Source: JAUVYV01 sp964585535 (GTDB lineage: Bacteria; Planctomycetota; Phycisphaerae; Sedimentisphaerales; Anaerobacaceae). From it: DNA of 9,842 nucleotides. The position numbers were made by a program, and so were the translations under genes. Position 1 is the stretch's first letter. Each line of letters begins with the position of its first letter. Location of the stretch: assembly GCA_964585535.1 (NCBI GenBank), contig CAZPDW010000077.1, forward strand, positions 1-9,842, read 5' to 3'. The notes under the pieces are model-generated. The model did not search any database and was not told the DNA's origin. It worked only from the letters and a program-made list of their open reading frames with translations. Below, piece after piece: positions 8,401-9,842 of the stretch.

Positions 8401-8665
8401 TTTTCGGCCTATTATGCTCACGACGCTGACCACTTTTTTTGGCCTGGCCTCTATGATTTTCAGCCGGAGTCTCCAGGCGCGTTTCCTCATCCCGATGGCC
8501 ATTAGTCTCGGCTTCGGAGTCGTCTTCGCCACCCTGATTACACTGCTGCTTGTTCCGTCGCTCTATATGATTTTGGAGGACTTCAAAGCCGCTGTTACCA
8601 AAAAAACCGTTCAGAAGGATGTATCGACCGATTATCCCCTGTTTGAAGGTCACAGCGGCTCTTAA
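5426..8665 (+). CDS. RND-family efflux pump permease (HAE-1, AcrB-like)
   Basis: A 1079-residue inner-membrane proton-driven exporter, slightly longer than AcrB (1049). Layout is canonical: TM1 near 17-36, first periplasmic porter region starting with KVEFFPEFTLDMISITVPYRGATP, TM2-6 at about 335-490, TM7 near 535-556, second periplasmic region, and TM8-12 from about 889. The TM4 motif VVDDAIVVGEN carries Asp403 and Asp404, the equivalents of the AcrB proton-relay pair Asp407/Asp408. In TM10 the motif is GVVVNDSLILID, with Asn962 where AcrB has Lys940; other RND branches, as I recall, share this VND form. A short Gly-rich stretch (about 626-641) lies in the second periplasmic half. The start has AGGGGG (5413-5418) 7 nt upstream and overlaps the adaptor stop. 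Drugs, detergents or lipophilic metabolites are the likely cargo; the substrate is unknown. The metal-pump (HME) branch seems unlikely but is not formally excluded. Confidence 0.95.
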   Translation: MKEPAEKKGLLAWFATNHVAANLLMLLIIVAGLLTVLTMKVEFFPEFTLDMISITVPYRGATPIDVEQGVILRVEEAIAAVDGIKRITASAAEGVGMVLVELEDYADSRKALDDIKAEVDRIITFPEETEKPIITELTSRYEVITAVLYGDVSEKTLKKLADRVRDDLTTLPNISQVDVTGVRPYEISIDISEENLRRYGLSFEQVSAAVRRSSLDVPAGSVKTKGGEILVRTQGQKYYGPEFEKIIVLSKNDGTQVRLGDIATVTDGFEDTDMYARFDGHPAAFVKVFRVARQDALNVARTVKQYVRREKNILPAGVSIATWQDQSEILRARIGLLTKNACFGLTLVFLCLMLFLNVRLAFWTTMGIPTSFLGAFWLLPKFGVSINMISLFAFIMSLGLVVDDAIVVGENIFALRQRGLSRIDAAIKGVKEMVAPVTLAVLTTIFAFVPMLFIPGIMGKIMRVIPIVVISVLLVSLIEALLILPAHLSAGGFKNKFILFRGIEKLRLAVERRLFAFVKGPFASFVERAVKGRYVTLAVGIAIFLVTIGWIAGGYIKIVFFDPVEADNMLATLTMPQGTPVQQTQRIVERIEKAALQVQRQFDANRPGKPSLFRHMATIIGDQPSSRGGGPVQQAGGAGGANLAEVNVELLSSEDRNPNAESTTKMQNRWREIVGEIPGISSLTFLGRIVSTGKAVDVELSHRNFDNLLKAAESLKVILHGYTGVSDITDDFEQGKAELKLRLSESGRNLGLTLADLAEQVRHAFYGDEAQRIQRGRDDIRVMVRYPERERKSLADIENLRIRLPDGTEIPFKEVAMVRYGRGFAAIRRVDRRRVVSVAAEVDQAVANSAEINADLAERVLPGLMREYPGLQYRFAGEERERSESLSSLLVTFPLAMLAIYALLAVQFRSYFQPLIVMSAIPFGIVGAIIGHIVMGWVLGTKFNLGILSLFGIVALSGVVVNDSLILIDLINRERKEGLPLVQIIRDCATRRFRPIMLTTLTTFFGLASMIFSRSLQARFLIPMAISLGFGVVFATLITLLLVPSLYMILEDFKAAVTKKTVQKDVSTDYPLFEGHSGS

Positions 8666-8735
8666 AAGTTCTACCGGCCAAATTTTCTCCGAACACAAAT
8701 AATCATTTTCGACTATATTTATTTTGCTGTGCCGC

Positions 8736-8763
8736 TTGACAGTTGTGCTGTTTGGCATATAAT
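8736..8763 (+). promoter_or_regulatory. Consensus sigma70-type promoter of pgl
   Basis: TTGACA (8736-8741) and TATAAT (8758-8763) both match the consensus perfectly, with 16 nt between them. Transcription would start near 8769-8771, giving a leader of only about 15 nt that contains little more than the Shine-Dalgarno. This implies strong, largely unregulated expression. Confidence 0.85.
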
Positions 8764-8770
8764 ACGGGCA

Positions 8771-8776
8771 AAGGGG
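8771..8776 (+). promoter_or_regulatory. Shine-Dalgarno deciding the pgl start
   Basis: AAGGGG lies 8 nt before ATG 8785. The longer in-frame start (TTG 8743) lies between the -35 and -10 boxes, upstream of the transcription start, and so cannot be used from this promoter. Confidence 0.75.
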
Positions 8777-8784
8777 CTAAAAAG

Positions 8785-9555
8785 ATGGAAACCGTGGCAA
8801 ACTACAAGCCGAATCTCGAAGTAGTCGGCGATACGGGTGCTCTTGCTACCAGATGTGTCGAGTTGTTTGCCGCCGCGGCCAGGGAAGTCCTGGACCAAAA
8901 GGACAAATGCTGTATTGCCATATCCGGCGGCCAGACACCACGTCAGTTTTTTCAACTGCTTGCCGACGACCCCGGCGTAAAAGCCCTCCAATGGAACAAG
9001 ATTCACCTCTTTTGGGTTGACGAGCGATGCGTCCCGCCTGATTCTGCGCACAGCAACTACAAGCTCGCCGCCGACACTTTCCTCAGGGCTGTGCCCATCC
9101 CGAATGAAAATGTTCACCGCATTCCAACCGAGAGCGACGATTTCAACCTTGCCGCACAATTGTATGAACAAACCATTCGAGCCGTGTTCGACCTGAAGCC
9201 GGGCGAGCTGCCTGAGTTTGACCTAATCATTCTTGGTATGGGTGCGGATGGGCACACCGGCTCGCTCTTCCCTGATAGTTTCGCTTCGTTTGAGACTAAA
9301 AACCTGACCTGTGTCGTGTACTTTCTCGACCAGAAACTTGCCGACGAGCCGGTTAACAGGATTACGCTTACCCATCCCGTCCTCTGCGCCGCCTCGCGAA
9401 TTACGGTCCTCGTCAGCGGTGAGGAAAAGGCCCGCACTCTAAAAGAGGTTTTGACCGCCAGGCCGGATGAGGTACGCTACCCCATTCATATCCTCTGGCC
9501 CGTCCTCGACAAAGTCACCTGGCTCGTCGATGCCGACGCCGCAAAGCTACTCTAA
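8785..9555 (+). CDS. pgl: 6-phosphogluconolactonase (DevB/SOL type)
   Basis: A 256-residue cytoplasmic enzyme that hydrolyses 6-phosphoglucono-1,5-lactone to 6-phosphogluconate, the second step of the oxidative pentose phosphate pathway. All family motifs are present: AISGGQTPRQFF (SGGQTP at 47-52, phosphate binding), HLFWVDERCVPPDSAHSNYK (74-93) and the signature LGMGADGHTGSLFP (150-163), with the proposed catalytic His157. Length is typical for the short DevB-like type, not the beta-propeller YbhE type. It has its own strong promoter in the 119-nt gap after the pump gene, so it is probably transcribed alone. Glucose-6-phosphate dehydrogenase and 6-phosphogluconate dehydrogenase genes are not in the window. 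No convincing terminator separates it from the efflux operon upstream, so some read-through is possible. Confidence 0.96.
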   Translation: METVANYKPNLEVVGDTGALATRCVELFAAAAREVLDQKDKCCIAISGGQTPRQFFQLLADDPGVKALQWNKIHLFWVDERCVPPDSAHSNYKLAADTFLRAVPIPNENVHRIPTESDDFNLAAQLYEQTIRAVFDLKPGELPEFDLIILGMGADGHTGSLFPDSFASFETKNLTCVVYFLDQKLADEPVNRITLTHPVLCAASRITVLVSGEEKARTLKEVLTARPDEVRYPIHILWPVLDKVTWLVDADAAKLL

Positions 9556-9569
9556 TCTGATATTTCCCA

Positions 9570-9607
9570 TTTACCCCCTTAGACGTTCTTTCTCTATGCG
9601 GGGTAAA
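9570..9607. repeat. Inverted repeat downstream of pgl (possible 3' hairpin)
   Basis: TTTACCCC (9570-9577) pairs perfectly with GGGGTAAA (9600-9607) around a 22-nt loop, starting 14 nt after the pgl stop. It could stabilise or end the pgl transcript. It is followed by A residues rather than a T run, so it is not a canonical intrinsic terminator. Confidence 0.45.
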
Positions 9608-9682
9608 AAAAGAGGAATCAACTTGAATGTATAGGAATTTGTATTTTTGACAGTCCGCTTGGGGACACCTGACGGTGGATTT

Positions 9683-9734
9683 ACAGGATAATGCAGGATA
9701 AATAAAAAATAGCTTGTCAATCCTGTTATCCTGT
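9683..9734. repeat. Paired CAGGATA-type inverted repeat
   Basis: ACAGGATAA (9683-9691) pairs with TTATCCTGT (9726-9734), and CAGGAT (9694-9699) with ATCCTG (9720-9725); a TG bulge (9692-9693) interrupts the stem and the loop is about 20 nt of AT-rich sequence. Each arm is also an internal direct repeat (AGGATAATGCAGGATA; ATCCTGTTATCCTGT). The form suggests a dispersed intergenic repeat of REP or MITE kind; copy number cannot be judged from this window. Confidence 0.6.
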
Positions 9735-9736
9735 CT

Positions 9737-9758
9737 AAAAAAGTTCCGCCGAAGGCGG
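9737..9758 (-). terminator. Probable intrinsic terminator on the - strand
   Basis: Read on the - strand, stem CCGCC-TTC-GGCGG (9758 down to 9746) is followed by AAC and then six T residues (9742-9737), the layout of a short rho-independent terminator. On the + strand the same hairpin is followed only by TTAATTTATAT, a poor tail. It would end a transcript coming from the right of the window. Confidence 0.5.
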
Positions 9759-9842
9759 TTAATTTATATCGGTAATGAAAACTCTGGAGACAATCCGACC
9801 CACCGTGCCGGAGCCACGGCGAGGTAGGAGCGATTCAACGGG

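Larger units (their letters stand above)
9556..9842. other. Gene-poor, repeat-rich intergenic tail
   Basis: No credible + strand gene. Besides the repeats and terminator listed separately, there is a GTCC/GGAC hairpin-like patch around 9654-9664 next to TTGGGGACACC, and a CCGTG (9803-9807) / CACGG (9815-9819) stem with a 7-nt loop. On the - strand a frame is open from the right edge to TAA at 9761-9759 (27 codons), ending right beside the terminator. It is too short to call as a gene and matches nothing I recognise. Confidence 0.5.

Noticed and set aside
8666..8735. Terminator between the pump gene and pgl
   Set aside because: Only weak GGC/GCC pairing near 8656-8680 and no stem followed by a T run; not strong enough to annotate.
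8168..8758. 196-codon open frame on the - strand across the pump 3' end
   Set aside because: Composition (many charged residues, Asn, Gln) is what antisense of membrane-protein codons gives; no motif or Shine-Dalgarno supports it.
8743..8784. TTG start giving a 270-residue 6-phosphogluconolactonase
   Set aside because: The start codon would fall between the -35 and -10 boxes; ATG 8785 has AAGGGG 8 nt upstream and matches the family N-terminus.
9647..9652. TTGACA as a promoter -35 in the tail
   Set aside because: No -10-like hexamer 15-19 nt downstream and no gene to serve on the + strand.
9775..9842. + strand ATG open to the right edge (MKTLETIRP...)
   Set aside because: Only 22 codons, no Shine-Dalgarno, no recognisable sequence, and repeat-like surroundings.

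Overview
The window is about 9.8 kb of moderately GC-rich bacterial chromosome. Every supported gene lies on the + strand and is tightly packed. The gene content (a sugar-phosphate-isomerase-like TIM barrel coupled to a DUF1080 lipoprotein) and the C-ending codon style suggest a Planctomycetes-type organism, perhaps Phycisphaerae. This is inference from gene families, not a marker-based assignment. The lipoproteins and the tripartite efflux system show a diderm cell envelope.

Region 1 (1-1846) is probably one transcript. It holds the 3' end of a TIM-barrel sugar isomerase/epimerase-like gene, then a DUF1080 (3-keto-disaccharide hydrolase-like) lipoprotein joined to it by an ATGA overlap. After a 7-nt gap comes a short queG (epoxyqueuosine reductase, last step of queuosine synthesis). 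The first two genes fit carbohydrate degradation; queG looks like an unrelated passenger.

Region 2 (1847-8665) is a self-contained efflux operon: TetR-family repressor, outer-membrane factor lipoprotein (NodT/OprM type), periplasmic adaptor (HlyD/RND type) and a 1079-residue RND pump (HAE-1 type). Two of the three junctions overlap (14 nt and ATGA), which implies translational coupling. A striking nested palindrome at 1905-1944 covers the likely -10 box and ends at the tetR Shine-Dalgarno. It is very probably the repressor's own operator, so the whole operon would be autoregulated and induced by a ligand of the TetR protein. The pump has Asn where the AcrB group has its TM10 proton-relay lysine.

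Region 3 (8666-9555) is a monocistronic-looking pgl gene (6-phosphogluconolactonase, oxidative pentose phosphate pathway). It is driven by a perfect-consensus sigma70-type promoter (TTGACA, 16 nt, TATAAT) with a very short leader.

Region 4 (9556-9842) has no convincing gene. It is a mosaic of inverted repeats: a TTTACCCC/GGGGTAAA stem, a paired CAGGATA-type repeat, a GC hairpin that reads as an intrinsic terminator on the - strand, and a small CCGTG/CACGG hairpin near the edge. It may be an intergenic repeat cluster, and it may also mark the 3' end of a - strand transcript entering from the right.

No CRISPR array, tRNA, rRNA, transposase or defence-like system is visible. Most of the window is ordinary housekeeping and efflux content; the operator architecture, the TM10 substitution and the repeat-rich tail deserve a second look.
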